Notes: generated by a model from the sequence alone, not told the origin. A stretch of DNA of 54,945 nucleotides from an uncultured Sphingorhabdus sp. (GCA_947501885.1 CANMXN010000003.1:1-54945); one strand, 5' to 3'; counted from the first letter of the stretch, positions 1 through 10,285 are shown. Numbers and translations are program-made.

Positions 1-1
1 A

Positions 2-2422
2 ACCACAGCAGCCTCGACGCCCGATCAGGTTGACCCCACCACAGTGGGCGATGATTTAGAAGAGAGCGTGAGCGTTGAGATAAATATTATCGCGGCATCG
101 GCTGATACGCCAGCGCCAGTGAACGGTGCAACGGGCGCTGATGATATTATCAATGCCTTTGATAATGATATGCTTAGTGGTGATCCAGTTGATGTGGCAG
201 ATATCACCGCCACCGTTACAGCGCCAGCAACGCCATTAACGCCGGGAGCGCCTGTTCCTGTGCTGGACCCAGCAACTGGTCTGGTGGATGTGCCTGCAGG
301 AACACCTGCTGGTAGTTACACTATCGCTTATGAGATTTGTGAGACGCTAAACCCAACCAATTGTGCAGACAGCACCGTTACCGTTGAAGTAGAAGCTTCT
401 ATCATTGAAGCTAGCGATGATAGTGCACCAGCTGTACGTTCTGGCATCGGTAGTGATAATCTGCTGAATGCTTTTGATAATGATATATTGAATGGTAATC
501 CTGTAGACCCAGATGATATAGTAGCGACTATTGTATCGCCTGCGGCTAATCCAGGTGTAATACTCGATCCATCTACTGGTATTGTATCGGTATCTTCGGA
601 TGTTCCAGCAGGTACATATGTTATAGAATATGAAATCTGTGAGATGCTTAATCCAGACAATTGTTCATTATCAACTGTAACGGTTATAGTTGAGCCAGCG
701 TTGAGCAATATTAGCGGAACCGCATTTGATGATGATGATAGCGATAATATACTTGATGACAGTGAAAGTGGTCGCCCTACTTGGGTTGTGGAATTGCTTC
801 GTGATGGAGTAGTTGTTGCTACAACTACGACTGATGAAGATGGTAATTACAGCTTTGATGGTATTGAGAGCGGCGATGGGTATGAGATTGTCTTCCGTAG
901 CCCTGATAATGCTGTTGAATTTGGCCGTATTGAGAATGTTGAATTGGTACCAAATGAAGATCTGGTTGAGCAAAATCAACCGATTGATCCATCAGGAGTA
1001 ATTTATGACTCTGTAACAAGAGCGCCGATTGTAGGTGCAGTTGTTAATTTGGTTGATGCTAATGGCACACCGCTTCCAGCTGTTTGTTTTGTGGATCCTG
1101 CGCAATCAGGTCAAATAACAGGTGCTACGGGTGAATATCGTTTCGATATTGTACCAGGTGCTGATCCTGCTTGCCCAACAATAGAGACATTCTATCAAAT
1201 CACAATAACGCCGCCCGCAGGATTCTCTGCAGCCAGCACTGTATTTTTGCCAGAAGAAGGTTCGCTTAACCCAACTGGATTACCAGCGCCTGTTCGTGTG
1301 CAAGAGCAAAATGATGCTCCAACAGGAAATGAAGAGACAACATATTTCTTCAACTTCTTATTGGGTAGTGGTGACCCAGATGTGATTAATAATCATATTC
1401 CATTGGATGGCTTTATTAACCGTAATCCATTGATGGTAACCAAAACCAGCACGAAACGTAGTGCGAATACGGGTGATTTAATTCCATATACCATCACGGT
1501 GCGTAATGTTGAAAATGTTCAACGTGCAGGTGTGAATGTTATTGATATTATTCCACCTGGTTTCAAATATGTTGAAGGTTCAGCCATCGTCAATGGTGCA
1601 CCATTAGAACCAGCGCAAAATGGCCGTGAGCTTGTTTGGACAGACCAAATTATCCCAGCCAATGGTAGCATTGATTATAATCTAGTCATGGTTGTTGGTG
1701 CAGGCGTAACAACGGGAGATCGTGTAAACATTGGTGTTGCCGAAAATGCATCCGATGATAGCGAAATCTCTAATCGTGGCCAAGCCGTGATCTCAATAAC
1801 GCCAAGCGCGATTTTTGATTGTTCAGAAATAATTGGTAAAGTGTTTAACGATTATAACGGCAATGGTTACCAAGATAAAGGAGAGCCAGGTGTTCCTTCT
1901 GTAAGAATGGCCACGGTCGACGGTAATTTAATTACCACCGATGGCGAAGGCAGATATCATATTACATGTGCCTTGGTTCCAGATGCTCGAATTGGTTCAA
2001 ACTTTGTCTTGAAACTCGATAAACGCACGTTACCAACTGGTTATCAGCTTACGACAGAAAATCCACGTGCAGTAAGGCTTACACGCGGTAAGATCACCAA
2101 GTTAAATTTTGGTGTTCAAGCAGCACAACGCGCAAATATAGCTTTGAGTGATGCAGCTTTTGTTTCTGGGAAAGCACAATTAGCACCGCAATATGCAGCG
2201 CAATTGGCCTCACTTAAAGAGCAAGTGAACTTAGATTATCCGATCATAGAGCTTAATTATAGCCTCACCGATGGTGAAGATGCGGAAATGGCGCGCGCTC
2301 GTATTGCAGAGCTGTCAGAGAAAATCACAGAGATATTTGAAGCGGATTGGGATGGGCCACCACCCACAATCCTGACCAATATCGTAAGTATTAATTCAAC
2401 AGATGCGAAAGGAGGGGAGTAA
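2..2422 (+). CDS. C-terminal part of a giant repeat-bearing surface protein (SdrD-like/DUF11-like, OmpA-like end)
   Basis: The frame is open to the left edge, so the 5' end lies outside the window and the GTG at 44 is not a real start. What is visible: two imperfect repeats of about 100 residues sharing the phrase NAFDND.L and ending in a Cys-containing YEIC segment; SdrD-B-like beta-sandwich modules with Asp-rich 'DDDDSDN' and 'NDYNGNGYQDKGEPG' calcium-type loops; a DUF11-like module beginning 'MVTKTSTK'; and a last 100 residues that resemble a degenerate OmpA C-terminal domain (F-x-x-G-K-A-x-L). These folds are typical of secreted adhesins and cell-surface proteins. The gene ends 5 bp before the next one, whose ribosome site overlaps its last codons, so the two are probably made together. 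The role as an adhesin or surface-layer protein is inferred. Confidence 0.8.
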   Translation, partial: TTAASTPDQVDPTTVGDDLEESVSVEINIIAASADTPAPVNGATGADDIINAFDNDMLSGDPVDVADITATVTAPATPLTPGAPVPVLDPATGLVDVPAGTPAGSYTIAYEICETLNPTNCADSTVTVEVEASIIEASDDSAPAVRSGIGSDNLLNAFDNDILNGNPVDPDDIVATIVSPAANPGVILDPSTGIVSVSSDVPAGTYVIEYEICEMLNPDNCSLSTVTVIVEPALSNISGTAFDDDDSDNILDDSESGRPTWVVELLRDGVVVATTTTDEDGNYSFDGIESGDGYEIVFRSPDNAVEFGRIENVELVPNEDLVEQNQPIDPSGVIYDSVTRAPIVGAVVNLVDANGTPLPAVCFVDPAQSGQITGATGEYRFDIVPGADPACPTIETFYQITITPPAGFSAASTVFLPEEGSLNPTGLPAPVRVQEQNDAPTGNEETTYFFNFLLGSGDPDVINNHIPLDGFINRNPLMVTKTSTKRSANTGDLIPYTITVRNVENVQRAGVNVIDIIPPGFKYVEGSAIVNGAPLEPAQNGRELVWTDQIIPANGSIDYNLVMVVGAGVTTGDRVNIGVAENASDDSEISNRGQAVISITPSAIFDCSEIIGKVFNDYNGNGYQDKGEPGVPSVRMATVDGNLITTDGEGRYHITCALVPDARIGSNFVLKLDKRTLPTGYQLTTENPRAVRLTRGKITKLNFGVQAAQRANIALSDAAFVSGKAQLAPQYAAQLASLKEQVNLDYPIIELNYSLTDGEDAEMARARIAELSEKITEIFEADWDGPPPTILTNIVSINSTDAKGGE

Positions 2423-2427
2423 ATATC

Positions 2428-5400
2428 ATGACATATTCATTTGAAAAAAACATGTTCCGTGCCTCTTTTAAGAAAAATCATATGATTAAAGAGATTGTCC
2501 ATCAAACAAGCTATAAAGCTTATTTGAAAGTATCGGCAGCGGTAGCAGGTATTTGTTCCGTTAGTGCCCCAGCTCAAGCACAGTCTTTTGCATCGACATA
2601 TGGCACAGGTGTCTTTGAGAATGTGAATAATTATGTTGATAGTTTAGACCATGAAGATACACTATCCACTGCGGTAATTGATGAAGTAGAAGTTAGTGAA
2701 AAAGTGACAGCGGAAGCTGATACGACTCAACCTACTACTGTGCAAAGCAGTGCCGCTCAGCTCAATATAAATACACCAGATGATAGTGGTTTTGTAATCA
2801 GTAATATTGTTGCTGGTGCTGAACAAAATGATGTCCATGACATAAAGATTGTGCATGATGAATTATCTGAAAATCCAATTTTATCTGTTGGCTTGATTGA
2901 TGCAGTACGGACAGCTGTTCGAGGTAAAGAAGCTGAGTTTCTTGGATATTCTAACTATCCATCGATAGTAGAAAAGGCTGAGATCCGCATATTTAAGGCG
3001 GATCAGGCCCCAGATAGCGCTCCATTAAAAATCTTATCTGTTAATGGCGATAATTATACCAGTTGGGTGCCATCGGATGAACCATCAGCCCTTTATTATG
3101 TGTATAGGGTTTATGATAAGCAAGGCAATTTTGATGAAACAAAGGGTGAAGAACTGACCCTAGTGAATAAAAAATTGTCTGGGCCAGAAGAAGATGTTCG
3201 CCGTGAACAATTTGGTGATATTGATGAAGCCAATATTCGCAATATTATTAACCGTAGAACATCTACTATTACAGTCTCTGGTAAAGCAGATGCTGAAAAA
3301 GATGTGGTGCGTGTTGCGGGACAATTGGTTCCTGTAGATGATGATGGATATTTTGTATCGCGCCAAATCATATCTGAAGACTTACGCAATATTAATATTG
3401 ATATTAGCCGTGATAATAAAGTTATTTTAAGCAGTAACCGCAATGTTCCTGCGCCTAAAGATAAATGGTTTTTTGTTGGTCAGGGTGATTTAACATTCAT
3501 TTCATCTGATGGAGAAGGGCCAGCGGTTGAGGTCACTGGAGATCGTTTGGCGGACGGTGAGTTTTTAACATCGCGCGCTGCATTCTATCTTAAAGGTGAA
3601 TTTGGCGATGATTGGCAAATAACCAGTTCGCTTGATACTGGTGAGCAATTGTTAGAAGATTTATTCAACAATATTGATCGTAAAGACCCGAGACAATTGC
3701 TTCGCCGATTGGATAGCGATGAATTTTATCCTGTATATGGTGATGATAGTAGCTTAATTGAAGATGCTCCAACGCAAACGGGTTTTTATCTGCGCGCTCA
3801 AAAGGATGATAGTTCATTCTTAATTGGTAATTTCGTTACGCAAATTAATCAGGCCGAACTAGCACAGTTAGAGCGTGGTTTATTTGGTGCAATTATTGAT
3901 TTTCAGAGTGAAGGAACTACCAGTTTTGGTGAGAAAAAGCTGCAACTGACCTCTTTTGCATCAGATCCTGGAACAGTACCAGCGCGCGATGAGTTTCGCG
4001 GGACTGGTGGATCACTATATTTCTTGCAGCAGCAAGATATTTCTATCGGTTCAGAACGTCTTCGCGTTGAAATCCGTGATCGTGAAACTGGAATCGTATT
4101 GGAAACCGTCGAACTTCAGCCCCAGGAAGATTATGATATTGATTATTTCCAAGGCCGTGTAACATTAAACCGCCCATTGGCATCGATAGCACCCGATGGT
4201 GCTACGGTTCGCCAAGGCAGTTCATCAGGAAATATCCCTGTGTTGGTTGCGCGTTATGAGTTTTCTCCTAACTTTGGGGATTTGGATGGCTATACATTTG
4301 GTGGACGTGGTTCCGCATGGATTGGTGAAAAAGTCCGCTTGGGCGTAACATCACAATCAGAAACAACCGAAGGTGCTGATCAAACTTTATTGGGTGCCGA
4401 CATATTATTGCGTCATGATGCAGGCACATATATTAAAGCTGAAATTGCTCGCACTGAAGGTCCAGGATTTGGACAGTCTAATTCGGTAGATGGCGGCTTA
4501 AACTTTGTTAATTTTGCATCACCGGGTGCTTTTAATGTTAGTGCTGAAGCCTATCGTACGGAAGCGGCTGTGAATTTCTCTGAAATAACAGGCGGTAAAA
4601 GTAATTTTGGTAATATATCTGGTTATTTTGAACATTTTGATGCGGGATTCTCATCAATTTCTCAATTGACAACCAGTGATACCGATCGTTGGGGTCTTAA
4701 GGCTGACTTAAACGTAACGAGCAGCACCAATTTAAAATTGGGTTATGATCAGATTGATACTGATAATATCGGTTCTCGCCGTGCTGCGACGCTTGATCTG
4801 AATCAAAACTTTGGTGATGCTGTTTCTGCAACATTGGGCGTTCGTTATGACCGTAGAACACCTGGTATCTTGCAAGGTCGCCCTGAAAATGGTGACCGAA
4901 CAGATGCCGCATTGCAGCTTAATTATGCGCCAACGAACAGTGATTTTAGCGTTTACGGCTTTGGCCAAGTTACTTTAGACAGTGATTTGGGTCGTGATGA
5001 AAATAATCGCGGTGGTGCTGGTTTAAAAGCACAATTGACAGAAAGACTATCTATTGCTGGTGAACTATCTGGCGGCGATGGCGGTCTTGGTGCAGATGTA
5101 CAATTAAACCGTAATTTGGGTGAGGGAAGTGAGGCCTATATTGGTTATTCCTTGCTTGCTGATCGCACGGATACGGGGCTAGAGGCACAAAATATATTTA
5201 CCAACAGCAATCGCGGTACATTGACAGCTGGTGCCCGTAAGCGCTTTAATACATCGCTTAGTGTTTATGGTGAAAACCGTATTGGCATTGGTGGTCCAGC
5301 TCCTAGTTTGACCCGAAGCTTTGGTTTAAATTTTGATCCCAATGCACAATGGTCATTCTCAGCATCTTTTGAAAATGGGCGTATAGATGATCAGGTCACT

Positions 5401-6147
5401 GGTCTATTTAGACGCACCGCCGCAACCTTTGGTGTGGGCTATAGTACGGAAAATGTCCGTATTGGCAGCAGCGTTGAGGGGCGTTTTGAAGAAGGCGCTG
5501 GCCGAGATCAGAATGTTTGGTTGGTGCGTAACAGTGCCAGTGCTCAGCTGAGTGATAGCTTCCGTTTATTGGGGCGCTTGAATTTTGCTATAGCAGATGA
5601 TGATGCAGCAAATGTTCGTGCGGCTGATTTTGTCGAAGGTAGCTTTGGTTTTGCTTATCGTCCTACGGATAATGATCGCTTGAATATCTTGGCGCGATAT
5701 AATTATTTTCAAGATTTGGGACCAATTGGACAAATCACCCAAGGCGGAACAACGGCTAGCCCGAAACAGCGCAGTCAGATTATTTCGGTTGATGTCAATT
5801 ATGATATTACCAAAGCACTGACATTAGGAGCCAAATATGGCTATCGTGAAGGTAGTGTATCATTGGGCCGTGATAGCGATATATTTGTTTCAAGTGATAC
5901 GCATTTGGGTATTATTCGCGCTGACTTTCATGTTATTAAGTCATGGGATCTCTTGCTAGAAGGCCGTGTCTTAACGAATGATTTGTCGCAAGATACACGC
6001 TATGGTGCATTGGCTGCGATTTACCGCCATATTGGCCCTAATGCAAAAATAGGTATTGGCTATAGTTTCTCTGATTTCTCAGATGATCTTACCGATCAGA
6101 GTTTTACGAGCGATGGCTTGTTCTTCAATATTTTGGGTAAGTTCTAA
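2428..6147 (+). CDS. Large outer-membrane beta-barrel protein, partner of the upstream surface protein
   Basis: 1239 residues. The N-terminus has a basic stretch, a hydrophobic segment (about residues 33-48) and an Ala-Gln-Ala site near 51, consistent with Sec export. Residues about 150-350 look like beta-sandwich modules; from about 360 to the end there are alternating hydrophobic strands with Gly/Asp turns, and the protein ends in Phe, a standard outer-membrane barrel end. There is no obvious TonB plug domain. The chosen ATG follows a strong GGAGGGG ribosome site that lies in the end of the upstream gene; an internal Met (residue 19) would give a more ordinary signal peptide length. Tight coupling suggests that the barrel displays, anchors or exports the upstream repeat protein. 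That is inference; no named family is certain. Confidence 0.8.
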   Translation: MTYSFEKNMFRASFKKNHMIKEIVHQTSYKAYLKVSAAVAGICSVSAPAQAQSFASTYGTGVFENVNNYVDSLDHEDTLSTAVIDEVEVSEKVTAEADTTQPTTVQSSAAQLNINTPDDSGFVISNIVAGAEQNDVHDIKIVHDELSENPILSVGLIDAVRTAVRGKEAEFLGYSNYPSIVEKAEIRIFKADQAPDSAPLKILSVNGDNYTSWVPSDEPSALYYVYRVYDKQGNFDETKGEELTLVNKKLSGPEEDVRREQFGDIDEANIRNIINRRTSTITVSGKADAEKDVVRVAGQLVPVDDDGYFVSRQIISEDLRNINIDISRDNKVILSSNRNVPAPKDKWFFVGQGDLTFISSDGEGPAVEVTGDRLADGEFLTSRAAFYLKGEFGDDWQITSSLDTGEQLLEDLFNNIDRKDPRQLLRRLDSDEFYPVYGDDSSLIEDAPTQTGFYLRAQKDDSSFLIGNFVTQINQAELAQLERGLFGAIIDFQSEGTTSFGEKKLQLTSFASDPGTVPARDEFRGTGGSLYFLQQQDISIGSERLRVEIRDRETGIVLETVELQPQEDYDIDYFQGRVTLNRPLASIAPDGATVRQGSSSGNIPVLVARYEFSPNFGDLDGYTFGGRGSAWIGEKVRLGVTSQSETTEGADQTLLGADILLRHDAGTYIKAEIARTEGPGFGQSNSVDGGLNFVNFASPGAFNVSAEAYRTEAAVNFSEITGGKSNFGNISGYFEHFDAGFSSISQLTTSDTDRWGLKADLNVTSSTNLKLGYDQIDTDNIGSRRAATLDLNQNFGDAVSATLGVRYDRRTPGILQGRPENGDRTDAALQLNYAPTNSDFSVYGFGQVTLDSDLGRDENNRGGAGLKAQLTERLSIAGELSGGDGGLGADVQLNRNLGEGSEAYIGYSLLADRTDTGLEAQNIFTNSNRGTLTAGARKRFNTSLSVYGENRIGIGGPAPSLTRSFGLNFDPNAQWSFSASFENGRIDDQVTGLFRRTAATFGVGYSTENVRIGSSVEGRFEEGAGRDQNVWLVRNSASAQLSDSFRLLGRLNFAIADDDAANVRAADFVEGSFGFAYRPTDNDRLNILARYNYFQDLGPIGQITQGGTTASPKQRSQIISVDVNYDITKALTLGAKYGYREGSVSLGRDSDIFVSSDTHLGIIRADFHVIKSWDLLLEGRVLTNDLSQDTRYGALAAIYRHIGPNAKIGIGYSFSDFSDDLTDQSFTSDGLFFNILGKF

Positions 6148-6196
6148 AATATAGCGTTAAATTCTAACATATCGCGTTGTGATAAGTAGAGTAGTG

Positions 6197-6226
6197 AAAC
6201 AGCCCGTCTTTTTAGGCGGGTTGTTT
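6197..6226. terminator. Bidirectional terminator hairpin between convergent genes
   Basis: A 12-bp stem (6197-6208 with 6215-6226, including G-U pairs) and a T-rich 6-nt loop lie between the barrel gene and the convergent nrtS-like gene. The stop codon of the minus-strand gene lies inside the hairpin (6212-6214). Confidence 0.7.
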
Positions 6227-6460
6227 GCTATTGATCTCATGGAGTAATTTGGCTGAAGAGTAGCTACTAACACAAAAAGGAACCATATAGGTTAATATTA
6301 TTTTCCATAATGGTGGTAAAGTGCCTGCTAATATCATATCGCCTTGATTTATGATTGTCAGCAAAGTCCCAATTATCAAAGATATTTTTAAAGCTCTTGT
6401 GAATGATTTTTTACAAAAGAGTAATTGCCAAAAACTTTTATGAACTTCATCGCTAGCCAT
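6212..6460 (-). CDS. nrtS: Small membrane protein, NrtS-type nitrate/nitrite transporter family
   Basis: 82 residues with two predicted membrane helices (about residues 25-42 and 53-70). The segments 'SLIIGTLLTIINQGD' and 'LTYMVPFCVSSYSSA' match what I recall of the NrtS family, first described as a nitrate transporter in a marine cyanobacterium and widespread as a short two-helix protein. It starts 19 bp after the stop of the TonB-dependent receptor on the same strand, so it is probably the last gene of that transcript. No nitrate or nitrite reductase gene is nearby, so substrate is by family only. Its stop codon lies in the shared terminator hairpin. Confidence 0.72.
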   Translation of the reverse strand: MASDEVHKSFWQLLFCKKSFTRALKISLIIGTLLTIINQGDMILAGTLPPLWKIILTYMVPFCVSSYSSAKLLHEINSKQPA

Positions 6461-6479
6461 GATATATTCCTATTTGGTT

Positions 6480-9317
6480 TTAGAATCTCTTGCGAAAACT
6501 GAAACTGATAAACCTTCCTATGGGATCAACAAATCCTCGTTGGAAATTACGCGGTATATCACCATTTTCATCTGTAATTCTCTGAATCGCATTACCTACG
6601 TTGTTGATACTCAATGATATACGAGTACCCTTTAGAAAGGGAAGTTTTTTCGTAATTTTCTCTTTAGACCCTAAGTTGTAGAAAAACCTAATGTCAACAG
6701 TGGCCAGTGAACCAAATCGTAAATCGCTTGAGCCTGTAAGAATATTGCCATTCACAGTGGATGCACTTCTAAAATTACCCGATAATCTAGCTCCAAATCC
6801 ATTGTTGAAGATACCGCCTTCTAATTCAACCAGATGACGGGCTGCACCGCCATTATTCCCAATGGCGGAACCTTCTAAAAGATCAAGTTCTGTCACGTCT
6901 GGCCTGATTAATATGGTCTCATCAAGGGCGATGGTGTGATATAAGGATATATTAAAACGACCTGGTCGGCGCGGGGCACCGCTGCCTCTTCCTCTGGGAG
7001 ACCTTCCTCTGGCACCAGTTGGTGGTCCAGCAGATGCATTGGGGGGGCTAGCTCCTCTTGTGTCAGATGATGGAGCATTATTGGGAGTTGCACTTTGTGG
7101 TCTGGCTGCTTGTTGGCCTTGTGTCTTTTGCGAAGATATCTCAGCATTTGGCGGTCTGCTCTGCGAAGATTGCGGTGATGTTTGTGGTGGATTATTAGGT
7201 CCAGTAGAGGTTGACCTTGTTGATGGCGGGGCATTATTGGGCCGTCCGATAGTCACGCTTGAACGCTCGCCTGAGCTAGGGGGGCGCCCGCTAGTTGCTG
7301 GTCTGCCACCGCGTCCTGCACCACGCCCTTTTCCGCGGCCTGCACCTCTTCTGGGATCTGGGCCTAATCTTTTTGAAAAGTTAAACCCATATCGTATGCG
7401 TTCGCTAGCCACGCGGTCAAATGTGACTGGGGTTCGGTCCAATGCGATTAATGTTCCGTTGGTATTACGTGTGACACGATCCTGAAAGGCTGCTTCAATT
7501 TCTGGTGTTAAGAGCGGGAAACTATTGCTTGTATCGAAGCTACGATTGCGAGAATAATCAATAATAAGATTGAAACCTGATAGTTTTTTTGGAGAATAAT
7601 TAAGGGATATTTTAATATCGCGGCGATGCTCAGCTTCTAAATTAGGATTACCACCCGTTGTGAGTTCGATAAAACTGGTTTGTGATTGTGTGAAATCAAA
7701 AATAGGAATGTTGGGCGTTACTATTATGGGATTGCCTAATTGTGATAAAGATGGAGGTGCTTCTTCATTAATGGCAGTAAAGCTTAAGGAGAGATCATCA
7801 AATGGTTTCCATGTCACACCATAACCATATTCATATAATGTTCCAAAATTAGAAACCTCGCGTAACCCTGCATTACCATTGATAGATATTTTGCCTAATA
7901 ATTTGCCGATACCGCTGCCGTTATCTGTGATGGGAATATCGACATTATTGTTGATAAAAAAGACATTGCGTGAGAGAAATGTATCGATCAATGCACCGCT
8001 TTGATCGCTGCTACTGTCGATAGAATTGTACATATAACCAGCAGAAAAAACGGTTCTTACTTCCCCAGTAGGTATATTAAACAATGTTCCAGATACGGTA
8101 TTAGAATTGTTAATATTGAATGTTTCTGTGCGAGCGGTAGTGAAGTTGGCATCACCTACTATAGGGTCTAATATGGCTGAAAAAAGGTCAATACCGTCAT
8201 CATTAAGTAATTGTGTTTGTAGGGCCGAGAAGTCAGTATTTTGATCAATACGGCTGAAGCCATTAAGATAAGACGTGTCTAGCGTCGATGATAATATCCA
8301 ACTGCCTATACTGCTGTTAACGGCAGCACCACCTTGGATAGTATCGCTATTATTGCTACTTTGTAGAGGTCTTGGTTCTGTAAAAAATCTTTGCACCAAA
8401 ATATCATTACCGCTGTCGTTTGATATATTAGTAGCTGGGAGCGTGAAGGTCGGGTTATTAAGGCCAAATAAGTTTAAGCTGTCATTATGTGTGTAAGCAA
8501 GATTGAAAGACAGACGGGATTTTTTTGATAGAGATTTGCTATAACTACCACTAAGGTTAAAACTATCTGTTTCGGGGAAGAGAGTCCTGAAAGCTCCAAT
8601 ATCTTGTGCTGATATAGGCCCTACTAAAGTGAGGTTCGGAGCAATATCTTCTTGTATAATATCACGTTCGTCTTCGGTTAATTCGCTAGTGCGCGAATAA
8701 GATGCTTCAAGATTTAAGCGGGTTTTTTTGGTGAATTTTGTATATCCAGCGGAGTTTTGGCTATTATTATAACCGCCAGATGTTGCCGCTCCAAAACGAC
8801 CACTTGTTTCTATGCTCTGAAAATTATCTTGTAGAATAAAATTTATGACGCGTTGGTCGGGCCGAAATCCATATTGTAAAGCCACTTCTTCGGGAAATAT
8901 TTCGACACGGATGATCGCTTCTGGTGGGATATTGCGAAGTTCCCGAAAACCAGAGGCGCGTTGGGCATTGATTAGCACAATGGGTGGCCCGCTAGAGCGC
9001 CCGCGCGCGGAACCCGTTTGTGGGGCTAGGGCAGTTAGCAAATCTTGCACAGAATTTGCGCCATAGCTGGCAATATCATCGGCGGTTAAGACATCTACAG
9101 GGTCAACTTCACTGATGACCGAGCCTCTTATACGATCGGCAGTAACGATAATCTCGTCGGCAGTTTGATCATTATCCTCATTTGGAATGTCTGCCTCTTG
9201 TGCTTGGTCTTTACTATCTTGTGCCAAGCTGTAATGCGGAATTAATGCTATGCTTAACCATGATATTAAGCCTGCATATTGCATAATTTTTGTAGCATTA
9301 AATAGGCTAATATTCAC
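6480..9317 (-). CDS. TonB-dependent receptor with Gly/Arg/Pro-rich insert
   Basis: 945 residues. A signal peptide ends near Ala-Gln at residue 33, followed by an acidic linker, a plug domain from about residue 50 ('DEIIVTADRIRGS', 'IVLINAQRASGF') and a long barrel ending in RKRF. Such receptors take up large ligands across the outer membrane using TonB energy. The unusual part is an insert of about 135 residues (coordinates about 6960-7370) rich in Gly, Arg, Pro, Ser and Gln, placed between two barrel strands ('NFSKRLG' and 'FNISLYHT'). The start is GTG, preceded by AAGGA at 7 nt. It is followed by the nrtS-like gene, which may share its transcript. The ligand is unknown. Confidence 0.88.
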   Translation of the reverse strand: MNISLFNATKIMQYAGLISWLSIALIPHYSLAQDSKDQAQEADIPNEDNDQTADEIIVTADRIRGSVISEVDPVDVLTADDIASYGANSVQDLLTALAPQTGSARGRSSGPPIVLINAQRASGFRELRNIPPEAIIRVEIFPEEVALQYGFRPDQRVINFILQDNFQSIETSGRFGAATSGGYNNSQNSAGYTKFTKKTRLNLEASYSRTSELTEDERDIIQEDIAPNLTLVGPISAQDIGAFRTLFPETDSFNLSGSYSKSLSKKSRLSFNLAYTHNDSLNLFGLNNPTFTLPATNISNDSGNDILVQRFFTEPRPLQSSNNSDTIQGGAAVNSSIGSWILSSTLDTSYLNGFSRIDQNTDFSALQTQLLNDDGIDLFSAILDPIVGDANFTTARTETFNINNSNTVSGTLFNIPTGEVRTVFSAGYMYNSIDSSSDQSGALIDTFLSRNVFFINNNVDIPITDNGSGIGKLLGKISINGNAGLREVSNFGTLYEYGYGVTWKPFDDLSLSFTAINEEAPPSLSQLGNPIIVTPNIPIFDFTQSQTSFIELTTGGNPNLEAEHRRDIKISLNYSPKKLSGFNLIIDYSRNRSFDTSNSFPLLTPEIEAAFQDRVTRNTNGTLIALDRTPVTFDRVASERIRYGFNFSKRLGPDPRRGAGRGKGRGAGRGGRPATSGRPPSSGERSSVTIGRPNNAPPSTRSTSTGPNNPPQTSPQSSQSRPPNAEISSQKTQGQQAARPQSATPNNAPSSDTRGASPPNASAGPPTGARGRSPRGRGSGAPRRPGRFNISLYHTIALDETILIRPDVTELDLLEGSAIGNNGGAARHLVELEGGIFNNGFGARLSGNFRSASTVNGNILTGSSDLRFGSLATVDIRFFYNLGSKEKITKKLPFLKGTRISLSINNVGNAIQRITDENGDIPRNFQRGFVDPIGRFISFSFRKRF

Positions 9318-9595
9318 AATATCTTCCTTTGATGAATATTGGGGGGCGTTATGCTAATGGCAGATTCAGGGCTAAAAATATAGCGCTGCTACTATGGCTT
9401 ATCGAAGATAATATGATCTTTATCGACTTAATTGATATAAGTTTATGAAATAGTGAAGCATCCATAAATCTAAAATATGTTTCAATAAATTGGCTTATAC
9501 ATTGCCAATGATTTGACTATAAAGGCACTCGACTCACATAAATTTGTCATGACCATCGTCGCGTCATCGACATAATCTTAATAGAAAGACATATT

Positions 9596-10249
9596 ATGAA
9601 ATTTTTTGTCGATACAGCTGACACCAACGATATTGCTGAAATGGCTGCTACAGGTTTGCTTGATGGTGTGACCACTAACCCATCATTAATTGCAAAATCA
9701 GGCCGTGACTTTTTGGAAGTGACTAAAGAGATTTGTGAAATGGTGGATGGCCCAGTATCGGCTGAAGTTGTTGCTCTTGATCATGAAACTATGATGAAAG
9801 AAGCAGAAATATTGCGCAAAATTGCCGATAATGTTGCTATCAAAGTGCCGCTTACTATTGATGGTCTTAAAACATGTAAGGCGCTCACCAATGATGGAAC
9901 AATGGTCAATGTAACGCTTTGCTTTTCCGCAAACCAAGCCTTGCTTGCGGCTAAAGCAGGAGCAACATTTGTGTCACCATTTGTAGGCCGTCATGATGAT
10001 AATGGTTTTGATGGCATGGATTTGATCGATGATATTCGCACCATTTATGATAATTATGCGTTTGAGACCGAAATCCTCGTGGCATCTATTCGTAACCCTG
10101 TTCACGTATTACAATCGGCCAAAATTGGTGCAGATGTAGCAACTATGCCGCCTGCAGTGATCAAGGGGTTGTTCAAACATATCTTAACGGAAAAAGGCAT
10201 TGAAGGTTTTATGGCCGATTGGGCTAAGACAGGACAAAATATTGGATAA
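9596..10249 (+). CDS. fsa: Transaldolase / fructose-6-phosphate aldolase family protein
   Basis: 217 residues, the normal length of the short TalC/Fsa class. The N-terminus '[13 protein letters not shown]' and the motif '[13 protein letters not shown]' are characteristic, and the Schiff-base lysine is K83 in 'VAIKVPLT'. The protein either transfers dihydroxyacetone units in the non-oxidative pentose phosphate pathway or cleaves fructose 6-phosphate; sequence alone does not decide between them. It is followed after 36 bp by folE in the same direction. A 278-bp upstream gap, shared with the divergent receptor, holds both promoters. Confidence 0.93.
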   Translation: MKFFVDTADTNDIAEMAATGLLDGVTTNPSLIAKSGRDFLEVTKEICEMVDGPVSAEVVALDHETMMKEAEILRKIADNVAIKVPLTIDGLKTCKALTNDGTMVNVTLCFSANQALLAAKAGATFVSPFVGRHDDNGFDGMDLIDDIRTIYDNYAFETEILVASIRNPVHVLQSAKIGADVATMPPAVIKGLFKHILTEKGIEGFMADWAKTGQNIG

Positions 10250-10285
10250 TATTATCTACCTATCCGATTAATACGAAAGAATTTT

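Noticed and set aside
328-708. 126-codon minus-strand ORF within the surface protein
   Set aside because: Shadow of the repeat codons; the plus frame has clear domain features and no support exists for the minus frame.
7039-7485. 148-codon plus-strand ORF antisense to the TonB receptor
   Set aside because: It is a shadow of the Gly/Pro/Arg-rich insert; composition is explained by the other strand, and there is no ribosome site.
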